A program made the position numbers and the translations under genes. The notes beneath the pieces were generated by a model. That model was not told the origin of the DNA and searched no databases. It saw nothing but the letters and a program-made list of their open reading frames with translations. A DNA stretch of 64,000 bases from Planctomyces sp. GTDB taxonomy: Bacteria; Planctomycetota; Planctomycetia; Planctomycetales; Planctomycetaceae. The stretch spans positions 62,001 through 126,000 of the forward strand of contig JAEUIH010000001.1 in NCBI GenBank assembly GCA_016795105.1, in the 5' to 3' direction. This document shows, piece by piece, positions 44,576-54,338 of this stretch. Positions within the stretch are counted from its first letter, which is position 1; each line of letters opens with the position of its first letter.

Positions 44576-46177
44576 ATGAAGACTGACTCTCCGGAAAGTC
44601 CGCAGCCGCCTATGAAGAAGCTTTCGCAGAATCGTGACCAGCAGCACCGCGACCAACTGTGGAACCACGTGCTTGAGCAAGCTCGCGAGCCCGGTTTTTT
44701 TGACATCAACAGCCACCTGTTTTCACGACGGGCGATGTTGAGCAAAGGCTTCAATGGTATGGGGGCAATCGGACTTGCGGCTGCACTCCGCGGGGCATCG
44801 CCTGGGGCGGCGGCATCCGGCAGACCGACGGAATTGTCCGGAAGTCCATTGACGCCTCGACAACCACATTTTCCAGCCAGAGCAAAACGCGTCATTCATC
44901 TCTGGATGAATGGTGCACCATCGCAGGTTGACACATTTGATCCTAAACCATCACTTCAGACTTATGCCGGCCAGCGTCCCGAAAGCACGGTCAATCTCAC
45001 AACCGAAAATGCAACCGGCGGCCTGATGCCATCGCCGTTTAAGTTCTCAAAGTTTGGTCAGTCGGGACTTGAAATCAGTGAACTGTTTCCGGAGGTCGCA
45101 CGGTTTGCAGATGATCTCTGCGTCATTCGCTCGATGCAGACGGATGTCCCCGTTCACGAGTCATCGAACTGGATGATGTTCTCCGGCAGCATTCAGCCAA
45201 ACCGCCCGTCCTATGGTTCATGGCTGCTCTACGGGCTTGGCAGCGAGAACGAGAACCTTCCAGGTTTTGTCGTCCTTGGAGAACAAGGCCAGCCAGTCAA
45301 TGGCCCTTCCAACTGGAGCAGTCGATTCCTGCCCGGCATTTATCAGGGCTGCCAAATCGCATTGCCGAAAGATTTCAATCCACGTGAAGTAATCCCATAC
45401 CTTCAGAACGCTCAGTTGTCACCGGTTACACAGCGCCGGGAGCTCGATCTGATTCAGCGTCTGAACACGATGCATCTCGAACGCCGTGGTGCTGAGAATG
45501 CAATGAACGCCAGAATCCAGTCGCTTGAGATGGCTTTCAATATGGGGCGGTCCGCAGCAGATGCGTTTGATCTGAACCAGGAGACGGCCGAGACACTGGA
45601 CGCCTACGGGCTGACAGGCCCCGAATCAGAACTGGTTGCAACCAGCGGCGATGGTGGTTTTAAACGTCTGACATATGGTCGCAATTGCTTACTGGCACGA
45701 CGACTGATTGAACGAGGGGTCCGAGTCGTTCAGATTTACTGTGGCAAGAGCCAGCCCTGGGATCATCACAGCGGAAATACAGAGTCACATCGCAATCATG
45801 CAAGGGTTGTGGATCGCCCGATTGCAGCGCTGCTGGGAGACATGAAGCAACGCGGACTGCTGGACGAGACGCTCGTTCTGTGGGGAGGCGAATTCGGGCG
45901 AACGCCAACTTCGCAGGGCAATGATGGTCGCGACCATAACCATCATGGATTTACGGTTTGGATGGCTGGAGGCGGTGTCAAGGGCGGGATGAGCTACGGT
46001 GCTACCGATGAATTCGGGTTCAAGGCCGTTGAAAAGGCGGTCCACGTTCATGACCTTCATGCCACCATGCTGCACCTTATGGGGCTTGACCACGAAAAGC
46101 TGACGTATCGATACAGCGGACGCGATTTTCGCCTGACGGACGTTCACGGAAATGTTGTGCAGGAGATCATCGCATGA
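44576..46177 (+). CDS. DUF1501 family protein, Tat-type leader
   Basis: ATG 44576 gives 533 residues. FSRRAMLSKGFNGMG (Arg51-Arg52) followed by a hydrophobic stretch is a twin-arginine type export signal. The body carries DUF1501 landmarks: KRVIHLWMNGAPSQVDTFDP, FGQSGLEISELFP, the region around GVRVVQIYCGKSQPWDHH, and LVLWGGEFGRTPTSQG with histidines DHNHHGF. DUF1501 is related to the alkaline-phosphatase/sulfatase superfamily. In planctomycetes it is encoded with cytochrome-c-like PSCyt proteins, as here, where the next gene overlaps by ATGA. The biochemical role is not established. Confidence 0.9.
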   Translation: MKTDSPESPQPPMKKLSQNRDQQHRDQLWNHVLEQAREPGFFDINSHLFSRRAMLSKGFNGMGAIGLAAALRGASPGAAASGRPTELSGSPLTPRQPHFPARAKRVIHLWMNGAPSQVDTFDPKPSLQTYAGQRPESTVNLTTENATGGLMPSPFKFSKFGQSGLEISELFPEVARFADDLCVIRSMQTDVPVHESSNWMMFSGSIQPNRPSYGSWLLYGLGSENENLPGFVVLGEQGQPVNGPSNWSSRFLPGIYQGCQIALPKDFNPREVIPYLQNAQLSPVTQRRELDLIQRLNTMHLERRGAENAMNARIQSLEMAFNMGRSAADAFDLNQETAETLDAYGLTGPESELVATSGDGGFKRLTYGRNCLLARRLIERGVRVVQIYCGKSQPWDHHSGNTESHRNHARVVDRPIAALLGDMKQRGLLDETLVLWGGEFGRTPTSQGNDGRDHNHHGFTVWMAGGGVKGGMSYGATDEFGFKAVEKAVHVHDLHATMLHLMGLDHEKLTYRYSGRDFRLTDVHGNVVQEIIA

Positions 46178-49035
46178 GTGTGCCTGTGTTGCCCAGCACC
46201 GCATTGCTCAGGACCGCTTTGCTCAGGACCGCATTCGGAGGCATCGTCTGTTTACTGGTCGCCGTCTCTTCGGAAGGTCATCTGGTGGCCGAAGAACTCG
46301 ATGCAAACAGCATTGAATTCTTTGAATCAAAGGTCCGTCCGCTGCTTATCGCTCATTGTTATGAATGTCACAGCGAAGATGCCGTCAAAGCCGACAACCT
46401 CCAGGGCGGTCTCCGACTTGATCATCGTCAGGGAGTCCAACAGGGAGGTGATACCGGTCCGGTCGTAGTCCCGGGGAAACCGGATGAGAGCATGCTGATC
46501 AAGTCTGTCCGATATACGGATAAGGCTCTGCAAATGCCTCCGAAACAACCGCTTTCAGCGGATCAGGTGGCCATTCTTGAAGCCTGGGTTGCGATGGGTG
46601 CCCCTGACCCTCGCGAGGGAACCTCAGCCCCAACCGCAAAACGCGGTATCGATATTGAAGCCGGACGCCAGTTGTGGGCGTTTCAGTCACCAGTAAAGCA
46701 CACTGTACCAGAAGTGTTGAACATAAACTGGCCGAAACAGCCGCTCGATCATTTTGTGCTTTCCGCCCTTGAGCAGCGATCGCTGAAGCCAGTCCGTTCC
46801 GCAACTCGACAGGAGTTAATCCGTCGAGCCACGTTCGATCTGATTGGCTTGCCTCCCACACCTGAAGACGTCGCGGCATTTGAGAATGACTTTGAGCCGG
46901 GAGCCTGGGATCGAGTGATCGAGCGTTTGCTGGCATCGCCACATTATGGTGAGCGCTGGGGTCGCTACTGGCTGGATGTCGCTCGATACGCAGATGACCA
47001 GGGCAATTCGTTTCTGACACCAACCCCTGCCGCGTACTTGTACCGTGACTGGGTTGTGAAAGCGTTTAACGAAGATATGCCATACGATGAATTCATCAGA
47101 CTGCAGATCGCCGGCGATGAAGTTTCTGGGCCTGCAGACAACTACGTGACTCGACTGGCAGGACTTGGGTTTCAGTCACTGGGACCGCAATTCCGTAAGG
47201 GTGCAGCCGGAGAAGCAAAGGCCAAGGCTGATGAACTCGAAGATCGAGTCGACACGCTGTCACGAGGGATTCTTGGACTCACGGTATCGTGTGCAAGATG
47301 TCACGATCACAAGTTCGACCCAATCCCGACTCGCGACTATTATTCTCTGGCAGCAGCTTACAACGGCGCGGAATGGCCCACGCGAATGCTGGCGTCTCCG
47401 GAGACAATCGAGTCCCACAAACAGTGGACAGCAAAAGTCGAACAACAAACGGCCTCTCTGAAGAAGTTTAAGGATGACCAGACGCGACAGGCGGGCCGAC
47501 TGGCAATGGAAAAGGCGGATGCTTACGCAATCGCAGCCTGCAAAATGGTTGTCATGCGGAACCAAAAGATTACATTTGATGATGCCGAATTCGCGAGACA
47601 GGAGAATCTGCAACTTGTCTTCCTGAATCGCTGGGCTCGAGTCCTTGCGGAATCCAGCGAAGAACCGATCTTCAGGAGCCTCCGTGATGCAGCAAAGCTG
47701 GCAAGTGATTCGGCCGACGGCGAAGCTACGACCGCGATCATTCCACCAGCCGAAACACTCAAGGCTGCTGTCATCGCAGCATTAAACGCACTCAAAGCCA
47801 GCGAAACGCCTGGTGCAGATCCGGCCCGGCAGCCCACTCCGGTTCCGCCGGAACACGAACGCCTGCTCACGGTTCTCTGGAAGGATCCCAATGGTCCCTT
47901 CTTTGTGCCCGAGAACGAACTGGCTCAGGTCTTGACTGAATCAGAACGACAGCAGTTTGAGATGCTTCAGGCCGATCTGAATACCCTGACGAAGAACCCA
48001 GTTCCTTCGGGGCCAATGATGCCCAGTATTCACGGCGGAGGTCAGCCGATGCAGGTCTTTGTTCGGGGCAATCCATTGAATCCTGGTGAGCCTGCACCGC
48101 CCGGTTTTCTTAGAGTTTTGACGTCACCGGAGACAGCTGCAGAGGGTACGACATTTTCTCGGCTCGAGCTGGCAAACGCAATTGTCAGTCCACAGAACCC
48201 ATTGACGGCGAGAGTCTTCGTCAATCGAGTCTGGCACTACCACTTTGGCCGCGGCATCGTGTCGACGCTGAGTAACTTTGGAAAACTCGGCAGCCCGCCG
48301 ACGCACCCGGAACTGCTGGATACTCTGAGTGTGCAATTCGTGGAGTCTGGATGGTCAATGAAGTGGCTGCATCGCGAAATCATGCGGTCGGCGACATACC
48401 AGCTCAGTAGTGATCCGCATGCGGAAAACATCACGATTGATCCGGGCAACGAATACCTCTGGAGAATGACTCCTCGACGGCTGGATATCGAGGCATTGAG
48501 GGATGCACTTCTCAGTGTCTCCGGGAGACTGGATCCTCAGATTGGCGGACCATCAATCGATCAGACGACGCCAGGCGTTAAAGAGGTCGAAGGATTTAAT
48601 TTCTTCAGCAGGCTCAACGGCTTTGAAGCCGACAATCCCGAAGGACGTCGGCGGACGTTGTATACTGTCGTCAGCCGCTATGCTCCGAACGCCACTCTGA
48701 CGCTGTTCGATTTTCCGGAGCCGAACGTAACGAGTGATCAGCGAATTGCCACAACCGTTCCGCAGCAACAGTTGTTTGTCCTGAACAGCCCATTCATGTT
48801 TGAAATGAGTCGTGCGTTTGCGAAGCGGCTTGAAAGTTCAGCCTCCCAGGATGAAGACAGACTGAGACTCGCATGGCAACTTGCCTATGCGAGGCAACCC
48901 ACGGACGAAGAACTTGCGATTGCTGTGGAGTTTCTGGGGGCTCCAGCAGAGACATCGACAGCCGATCAGCTGAACCGCTGGGAACAACTCTGTCACGCGT
49001 TACTCGCCGGCAACGAGTTCATGTTTCTGCCGTGA
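46174..49035 (+). CDS. Planctomycete cytochrome-like protein (PSCyt1/DUF1549/DUF1553)
   Basis: This 953-residue protein has a signal peptide (core about residues 20-36). Its c-type heme motif, CYECH (Cys62, Cys65, His66), lies in the PSCyt1 domain. DUF1549 follows, with SATRQELIRRATFDLIGLPP and RWGRYWLDVARYADDQG. A central charged region leads to DUF1553, with NPLTARVFVNRVWHYHFGRG, MTPRRLDIEALRDALL and a final LCHALLAGNEFMFLP. CARCHDHKFDPIP adds a second CxxCH. This is a planctomycete-specific secreted redox-type protein family, often paired with DUF1501 and sulfatases, and thought to act in polymer breakdown. The start overlaps the DUF1501 stop (ATGA). Confidence 0.93.
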   Translation: MSVPVLPSTALLRTALLRTAFGGIVCLLVAVSSEGHLVAEELDANSIEFFESKVRPLLIAHCYECHSEDAVKADNLQGGLRLDHRQGVQQGGDTGPVVVPGKPDESMLIKSVRYTDKALQMPPKQPLSADQVAILEAWVAMGAPDPREGTSAPTAKRGIDIEAGRQLWAFQSPVKHTVPEVLNINWPKQPLDHFVLSALEQRSLKPVRSATRQELIRRATFDLIGLPPTPEDVAAFENDFEPGAWDRVIERLLASPHYGERWGRYWLDVARYADDQGNSFLTPTPAAYLYRDWVVKAFNEDMPYDEFIRLQIAGDEVSGPADNYVTRLAGLGFQSLGPQFRKGAAGEAKAKADELEDRVDTLSRGILGLTVSCARCHDHKFDPIPTRDYYSLAAAYNGAEWPTRMLASPETIESHKQWTAKVEQQTASLKKFKDDQTRQAGRLAMEKADAYAIAACKMVVMRNQKITFDDAEFARQENLQLVFLNRWARVLAESSEEPIFRSLRDAAKLASDSADGEATTAIIPPAETLKAAVIAALNALKASETPGADPARQPTPVPPEHERLLTVLWKDPNGPFFVPENELAQVLTESERQQFEMLQADLNTLTKNPVPSGPMMPSIHGGGQPMQVFVRGNPLNPGEPAPPGFLRVLTSPETAAEGTTFSRLELANAIVSPQNPLTARVFVNRVWHYHFGRGIVSTLSNFGKLGSPPTHPELLDTLSVQFVESGWSMKWLHREIMRSATYQLSSDPHAENITIDPGNEYLWRMTPRRLDIEALRDALLSVSGRLDPQIGGPSIDQTTPGVKEVEGFNFFSRLNGFEADNPEGRRRTLYTVVSRYAPNATLTLFDFPEPNVTSDQRIATTVPQQQLFVLNSPFMFEMSRAFAKRLESSASQDEDRLRLAWQLAYARQPTDEELAIAVEFLGAPAETSTADQLNRWEQLCHALLAGNEFMFLP

Positions 49036-49101
49036 ATGAGGCAGGCGATCGGCGGGATGAGTTCGAGAGGATATGCAGAAGCACGCCGTACCGTACAACT
49101 T

Positions 49102-50604
49102 TTATTCATGCATGACGGCCGCAAGCCTTGCAACAGCCGATTGAATTGTCCGGGGCTCAAACGCAGTAAATCCAAAGACCAGACCCGAACGGTGTACCGG
49201 CACATCGTGTCGATACAAAATGCTGTACGATGACTGCATGCTGTTTGGCGACTGCATACTGTAACGAGACAGCAGAGGCACATCGAAGCCTGCGGCGAGC
49301 AACCTCGAAGAGATACGTTCAGCCGTGACTTGTTCGCCATTCAGATAGCCGGTCTGATTCATACCACCATCCGTGAACGGGAAATCCAGAGGGACTTTGT
49401 GGCGATGCATCGCAGCAAGGAACGCTTCCAGTCGAGACGCATACGCTTTGCGACATCGGCGAATATGAGAATAGAAACTGCCCGAATCGATGAACTCAGC
49501 CAGTGTTGCCTGGTCGATCAGGGGGCCATGATCTTCCACGATGAGTCTGAGTGATTCGAATCGTGAGATCAGTTCGTCCGGCAGAACGACATAACCGATT
49601 CGCAGCGATGGAAACAGTACTTTGCTCATTGAACCAAGGTAGATCACACGCCCGGCCGAGTCGAGACTATGAAGGCTGGGAAGCGGTGGTCGCGAATATC
49701 GGAATTCGGAATCATAGTCATCCTCCAGCAACCATGCGTTCGCTGTGCGAGCTGCGGCCAGCATCTGCAGTCGACGGGCCACCGGCAAACTGGCCCCTGT
49801 TGGAAACTGCCGTGAAGGAGTTGTGTAGATGATCTTTGCAGGAGCGGACTTCTCCGGAGGGACAACACCATGCTCATCAACCATCATGGGAATCAGCTTT
49901 GCCCCGGCCAGTTCAAACGCCTGACGTGCACCCACGTACCCAGGATCTTCGATGAGTACTTTGTCGTCGAGCTTCAGTAAGAGTTGTCCAAGGAGAAACA
50001 GAGCCTGCTGTGATCCGCATGTGATGGCGATCTGTTCCCACCGACACCGGACACCTCGACTCTCGCTGAGGTAGCTGGCAAGAGCCTGTCGAAGCAATGG
50101 AAGTCCCAGCGGATGCCGAGACTGGTAGTTCAGCAGAAGAGTCCCTGATGATCGAAGAATTCGACCTCGTATGCTGTTCCATCGACTCAACGGAAACAGT
50201 CGTACATCAGGCTGACAGGGACGAAATGGCTGTGGTTCCACCAACTTCATGTCGTTGGTTGGTGTTCTGAAGTTGCGACGTGCTGTTCGCGTTGGCAATC
50301 GCTTTGTGGCTCCGGCCCTGCACAACGTATTCCCTGCCGAACCTGAGATTGCGGCGTTCACGAACACGCCGGATCGAGGTCTTGATTCGAGGTAGCCTTC
50401 ACCAAGCAAACGATCGTATGCATTGACAACTGTATTCCGTGATACGCCCAGATCTCGCGCAAGTTCGCGTGACGACGGAAGCGGTGATCCTGCTGGAATG
50501 ATGCCATCGCGGATCCGCTCCTTCAGCCCATCGCTGAGTTGATCCTGAAGCGATGTGGACAAATCACGGTTCAATGGAATCGCAAATACCGGTTGTCGAG
50601 CCAT
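49102..50604 (-). CDS. MocR-type transcriptional regulator (GntR wHTH plus aminotransferase domain)
   Basis: ATG 50604 gives 500 residues. An N-terminal GntR winged helix (about 12-80) shows PLPSSRELARDLGVSRNTVV, and a class I aminotransferase-like domain follows. PLP-binding residues are visible: LEDDYDSEF for the ring nitrogen and GSMSKVLFP with Lys328. MocR proteins sense PLP or amino-acid-like ligands and control neighbours; PdxR and GabR are examples. The gene is divergent from the secreted protein at 50837, a usual target arrangement. The C-terminus has a small internal repeat (SMQSPNSMQSS). The ligand cannot be read from context. Confidence 0.9.
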   Translation of the reverse strand: MARQPVFAIPLNRDLSTSLQDQLSDGLKERIRDGIIPAGSPLPSSRELARDLGVSRNTVVNAYDRLLGEGYLESRPRSGVFVNAAISGSAGNTLCRAGATKRLPTRTARRNFRTPTNDMKLVEPQPFRPCQPDVRLFPLSRWNSIRGRILRSSGTLLLNYQSRHPLGLPLLRQALASYLSESRGVRCRWEQIAITCGSQQALFLLGQLLLKLDDKVLIEDPGYVGARQAFELAGAKLIPMMVDEHGVVPPEKSAPAKIIYTTPSRQFPTGASLPVARRLQMLAAARTANAWLLEDDYDSEFRYSRPPLPSLHSLDSAGRVIYLGSMSKVLFPSLRIGYVVLPDELISRFESLRLIVEDHGPLIDQATLAEFIDSGSFYSHIRRCRKAYASRLEAFLAAMHRHKVPLDFPFTDGGMNQTGYLNGEQVTAERISSRLLAAGFDVPLLSRYSMQSPNSMQSSYSILYRHDVPVHRSGLVFGFTAFEPRTIQSAVARLAAVMHE

Positions 50605-50723
50605 CTCAGGTCGTCCTTCCGAACATCCCGTCTCAATACCAAACGCCAATCTGGCACCATTATTATAATACAAACTGGCACTTTACTGGTACCAGAAATT
50701 GACGATGATTAACGGCGTCGAAA

Positions 50724-50752
50724 GTAGCAGGCACTCTCCGAGTGCCGTCCGC
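50724..50752 (+). repeat. REP-like GTAG hairpin, copy 9
   Basis: GTAGCA, arm GGCACTC, loop TCC, arm GAGTGCC, GTCCGC; identical to copy 2. It lies between the divergent MocR and secreted protein genes, 84 bases before ATG 50837. Confidence 0.9.
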
Positions 50753-50836
50753 CCAACTCAATGTCCGGCGTCCCGGAGTTCAAGACACTTCAACGCTGCC
50801 ACGCCATACGAGAGATCAGTTTTAAAGGAATGTTCC

Positions 50837-51427
50837 ATGTCTGATAAGAGTTCTGAAACACGCCGTGAGGCATTGCTTGTTGTTGCAGGGCTGGCCCTGA
50901 CTTCAATGGCGGTAACGGCAGTGGGTGCTGAGGGCAGTGGCAATGCGGTCGCTGGTGCGAGAGACCCGAATGGCAAAGCGGGCGACTTCGAGTTTCTTTC
51001 CGGGGAGTGGAAAATTCAGAATCGGCGTCTCAAATCAGGGCAATCGACTGAGTGGGATGAGTTCGAAGGTGAAGCGACCTGCTGGACGATTCTCTCAGGG
51101 ATTGGCAGCATAGAAGAGCTGCGAATCCCGGCCAGAAACTTCTCTGGCATGGGCCTTCGATTGCTGGACGTAGAAAAACGCATTTGGAATGACTTCTGGG
51201 TCAATTCAAAAAGCGGTGTACTGACGACTCCCGGACAGGCAGGTAATTTCGAAAACAATGTCGGGACGTTCACTGCGGACGACATGGACGGAGACAAGCC
51301 GATCAAAGTTCGGGGAGTCTGGGACAAAATCACACCAATCTCCTGCCGCTGGTCGCAGGCCGTGTCGTATGATCAGGGGCAGACCTGGATTGAGAACTGG
51401 TCGATGATCTGGACTCGTGTTAAGTAG
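50837..51427 (+). CDS. Secreted protein, Tat-like leader, lipocalin/DUF1579-like
   Basis: ATG 50837 follows AAGGA and gives 196 residues; the longer frame from 50699 runs through a REP hairpin. The N-terminus ETRREALLVVAGLALTSM has an Arg pair and a hydrophobic core ending near AVGA, a possible twin-arginine leader. The mature part is beta-rich with DFEFLSGEWKIQNRRL, CWTILSGIGSIEE and ISCRWSQAVSYDQGQTW. This pattern resembles DUF1579 and related lipocalin-like folds that bind small hydrophobic molecules. Function is unknown. The molybdopterin enzyme gene follows 26 bases later, so the two may be co-transcribed under the divergent MocR regulator. Confidence 0.72.
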   Translation: MSDKSSETRREALLVVAGLALTSMAVTAVGAEGSGNAVAGARDPNGKAGDFEFLSGEWKIQNRRLKSGQSTEWDEFEGEATCWTILSGIGSIEELRIPARNFSGMGLRLLDVEKRIWNDFWVNSKSGVLTTPGQAGNFENNVGTFTADDMDGDKPIKVRGVWDKITPISCRWSQAVSYDQGQTWIENWSMIWTRVK

Positions 51428-51453
51428 CTTTGGATGCTCGTGGAATCAGATGA

Positions 51454-53544
51454 ATGACAACAACTGCAAATGCCGTCAATGTGAGTGACGAACGGCTCAG
51501 GATTGTTCGCGGAGCATGCGGACATGACTGTCCCGATACATGTTCATGGATGGTCGAAGTGCGTGATGGTCGTGCGCAGAGGCTCTATGGCGATCCGGAT
51601 CATCCGTTCACTCGAGGGACGCTGTGTGCCAAAGTGAACCACTACCTCGAACGCGTTTACCATCCGGAACGACTCGAATATCCACTCAGGCGAGTCGGGC
51701 CGAAGGGTGAAGGGAAGTTCGTTCGCGTGTCGTGGGATGAAGCACTCGCGGATATTGCCGCACGATGGAAATCTATCATCGCGGAATCCGGTGCCGAAGC
51801 AATCATGCCATATAGTTCTGCCGGGAATCAGGGTCTGATCCAGCATGCCTCGCTGGACCGGCGATTCTTTAGTGTTCTGGGCTGCACACAACTGGACCGC
51901 AGCATTTGCGGTGAAGTTCCGGTCGCAGGATTGTCTGTGACTCAGGGGACCGGATTCGGAGTCGATCCTGAAGAACTGGTTCACAGCAAATACATTGTGC
52001 TCTGGGGCACCAACACGATCGTGACCAACCTCCACCTCTGGCCTGTCATCCTGGAGGCTCGATCACGGGGTGCAAAGATTGTTGTAATCGATCCGATCAG
52101 GACCCGTACTGCCGAACAGGCAGACTGGCATATCCAGCCACGACCTGGCAGCGATGCGACTCTGGCCATGGCAATGATGCACATCATCATCCGCGATGAT
52201 CTTGTGGATCACGATTATGTATCAAAACACTCAATTGGCTATGAACAACTGGTAGAAAGAGTGCAACAATACGCCCCGGAACTGGTGAAGGATCGCATTG
52301 GCCTGGCTGTCGAAGAGATAGAAAAACTTGCCAGCGAATACGCTAAGGTTCAGCCATCTCTACTGCGACCGCTGATCGGTCTGGAGCATCATCGGAACGG
52401 AGCGATGATGTTTCGTACTCTTGCCTGCCTGCCGGTTCTGATCGGCTCATGGAAGCATCGAGGCGGTGGACTGTCTCGATCGACAGGTGCAGTTCAGTAT
52501 TCGACCTTGAATCATCGAGGCCTCACGATGCCTCAACTTCAGAAGCCCGGCACCCGAACACTCAACATTCGGGACCTGGGGAACGACTTATGCTCGACGA
52601 CGCTCACCCCACCTGTTCGAAGTGTGTGCATCTGGAATGCAAATCCGGTTGTCTCGACACCCAATCAACAGCAGGTCATTCGAGGACTCCTGAGGGAAGA
52701 TTTGCTGACGATTGTGCACGATCTCGTGGTCACCGACACAGCGAGGTATGCCGACTATGTACTGCCAGCGACCAGTCAGATTGAGAGTCTTGATTTGGTG
52801 CCTGCATGGGGACATCACTATCTTTCCCTCAATCAGCCTGCCATTGATCCGGTTGGTGAATCTGTGTCAAACACGGAGTTGTTTCGACGTCTTGCGGCCG
52901 CAATGGGGCTCAAAGAGCCTTTTCTGTTTGAAAGCGATGAATCACTGATCCGAACAGCCCTGAGCAGCGGCCACCCGTGGCTTGAGGGAATCACGTTCGA
53001 TCAACTGAAAGTTGCCGGCTCGATCCGGTTTAATCATGAACGAGACTGGCGACCATTTGCGGATGGGAACTTTCGCACTCCATCCGGTAAAGCAGAATTC
53101 TGGTCTCAGTCGATGCTGAAACAGGGACTTGACCCGCTTCCCTCTGGCGGTGACTTTCCACAGGCAGAGAATGGATTTCTGCAGTTGATCTCCGGAAAGA
53201 CTCTTCACTATTTGAATTCGGGCTATGGCCATATTGAACGACACCGAAAACGCGAGGGCGTTCTGTTTGTGGAGATTCACCCCGACGATGCAAACAGTCG
53301 CGGTCTTCAGGACGGGGAACTGGTCAACGTGTCGAATGAACTCGGTACCGTCACGGCGGTCTGTCGCATTTCCGATCGAATTCGGACAGGTGTCGTGTGG
53401 ATGCCGTTCGGCGGACTTGTTGATGCGGCCGGAAACAAACGTTCCATCAACAGTGTGACTCCGGAAGAACCCACCGACTGGGGCGGTGGCAGCGGCTTCT
53501 ATGATGCCTTTGTGGAAATCACACGATGTTCTGAGTCGTATTGA
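51454..53544 (+). CDS. Molybdopterin oxidoreductase with one 4Fe-4S cluster
   Basis: This 696-residue DMSO-reductase family protein has a cluster motif at Cys22, Cys26, Cys30 and Cys58 (ACGHDCPDTC then GTLCAK). The molybdopterin domain follows: FVRVSWDEALADIAARW, MPYSSAGNQGLIQHASL, a cofactor-loop SICGEVPVAG, HLWPVILEARSRGAKIVVID, and the C-terminal cofactor-binding domain with FRTPSGKAEFWS and EIHPDDANSRGLQDG. No Tat signal precedes it, so it is cytoplasmic. It groups with formate-dehydrogenase-like or general anaerobic dehydrogenases; the substrate is undetermined, and no electron-transfer subunit is adjacent. Confidence 0.88.
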   Translation: MTTTANAVNVSDERLRIVRGACGHDCPDTCSWMVEVRDGRAQRLYGDPDHPFTRGTLCAKVNHYLERVYHPERLEYPLRRVGPKGEGKFVRVSWDEALADIAARWKSIIAESGAEAIMPYSSAGNQGLIQHASLDRRFFSVLGCTQLDRSICGEVPVAGLSVTQGTGFGVDPEELVHSKYIVLWGTNTIVTNLHLWPVILEARSRGAKIVVIDPIRTRTAEQADWHIQPRPGSDATLAMAMMHIIIRDDLVDHDYVSKHSIGYEQLVERVQQYAPELVKDRIGLAVEEIEKLASEYAKVQPSLLRPLIGLEHHRNGAMMFRTLACLPVLIGSWKHRGGGLSRSTGAVQYSTLNHRGLTMPQLQKPGTRTLNIRDLGNDLCSTTLTPPVRSVCIWNANPVVSTPNQQQVIRGLLREDLLTIVHDLVVTDTARYADYVLPATSQIESLDLVPAWGHHYLSLNQPAIDPVGESVSNTELFRRLAAAMGLKEPFLFESDESLIRTALSSGHPWLEGITFDQLKVAGSIRFNHERDWRPFADGNFRTPSGKAEFWSQSMLKQGLDPLPSGGDFPQAENGFLQLISGKTLHYLNSGYGHIERHRKREGVLFVEIHPDDANSRGLQDGELVNVSNELGTVTAVCRISDRIRTGVVWMPFGGLVDAAGNKRSINSVTPEEPTDWGGGSGFYDAFVEITRCSESY

Positions 53545-53594
53545 CACTGACATCACATTCAGTTTTCACTCATCAACAATCACAGGACTTTTTC

Positions 53595-54146
53595 ATGTCT
53601 GTCAGTTCTCTGAGTCAGCGTCCCACGAGTGACGAGTATTTCGAATACTACAACACCTATATTCGACTCGTACCAAATGGCGATATTCTGCAGCATGCGG
53701 TGAATCAGCTCGAGACGGTATCACTGACACTGAAGAACATCTCAGAAGCCGACTCAACGGTGCTTCATGCTCCTTATACCTGGACCATCCGACAGGTCAT
53801 GGGGCATATCATCGACGCAGAACGGATCTTTGCAGATCGACTTCACCGTATCTCGTGCGGAGATCCTCAGCCACAGCCAGGCATGGATCAGGATCTTTAT
53901 GTAAAAGGCCAGGACCTGTCTTCCCCGTTGCTGTCTTCGCTCGCGGAAGAGTGGCAGCATCTTCGTCGTGCGAACATCCTCCTGATGTCACGAATTCGTT
54001 CTGATGCCTGGCCAATTCAGGGCACCGCGTCCGGCTATCCCGTCACCGCGCGAGCCCTCGCATGGATGTTGGTCGGGCATGTCACGCATCATATGAACAT
54101 CGTCAGCAAGCGTCTTAACTTCCGTAGATCAATTGTCCCCAATTGA
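53595..54146 (+). CDS. DinB-family protein
   Basis: ATG 53595 follows AGGA at eight bases and gives 183 residues; the frame from 53541 overlaps the preceding gene and is less likely. DinB four-helix pattern: APYTWTIRQVMGHIIDAERI gives the first histidine, and MLVGHVTHHMNIVSKRL gives the C-terminal pair, all expected metal ligands. It is distinct from the DinB-like protein at 20671. Members are often thiol-dependent transferases or of unknown function. It lies 50 bases after the molybdopterin enzyme. Confidence 0.85.
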   Translation: MSVSSLSQRPTSDEYFEYYNTYIRLVPNGDILQHAVNQLETVSLTLKNISEADSTVLHAPYTWTIRQVMGHIIDAERIFADRLHRISCGDPQPQPGMDQDLYVKGQDLSSPLLSSLAEEWQHLRRANILLMSRIRSDAWPIQGTASGYPVTARALAWMLVGHVTHHMNIVSKRLNFRRSIVPN

Positions 54147-54338
54147 TCACCGTCCTGCCCTTCATGAATTTCGCGGGATCATCACGTAGCCAATACAACC
54201 CCATAGCCCACGCCTCTCGGCTTACCGTAGAGCTGCCGTTCGCAGACAACAGAGTCTCCAGCCCCAGTCCGCCCAGCGATCGAAAGTAAATCAAAAAACA
54301 GCCCATTCTAACAAAACGGTCCGTGACACCTTTAATCG

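Noticed and set aside
20590-50752. CRISPR array made of the 29-bp repeats
   Set aside because: Copies are far apart, alternate in orientation and have no regular spacers or cas genes.
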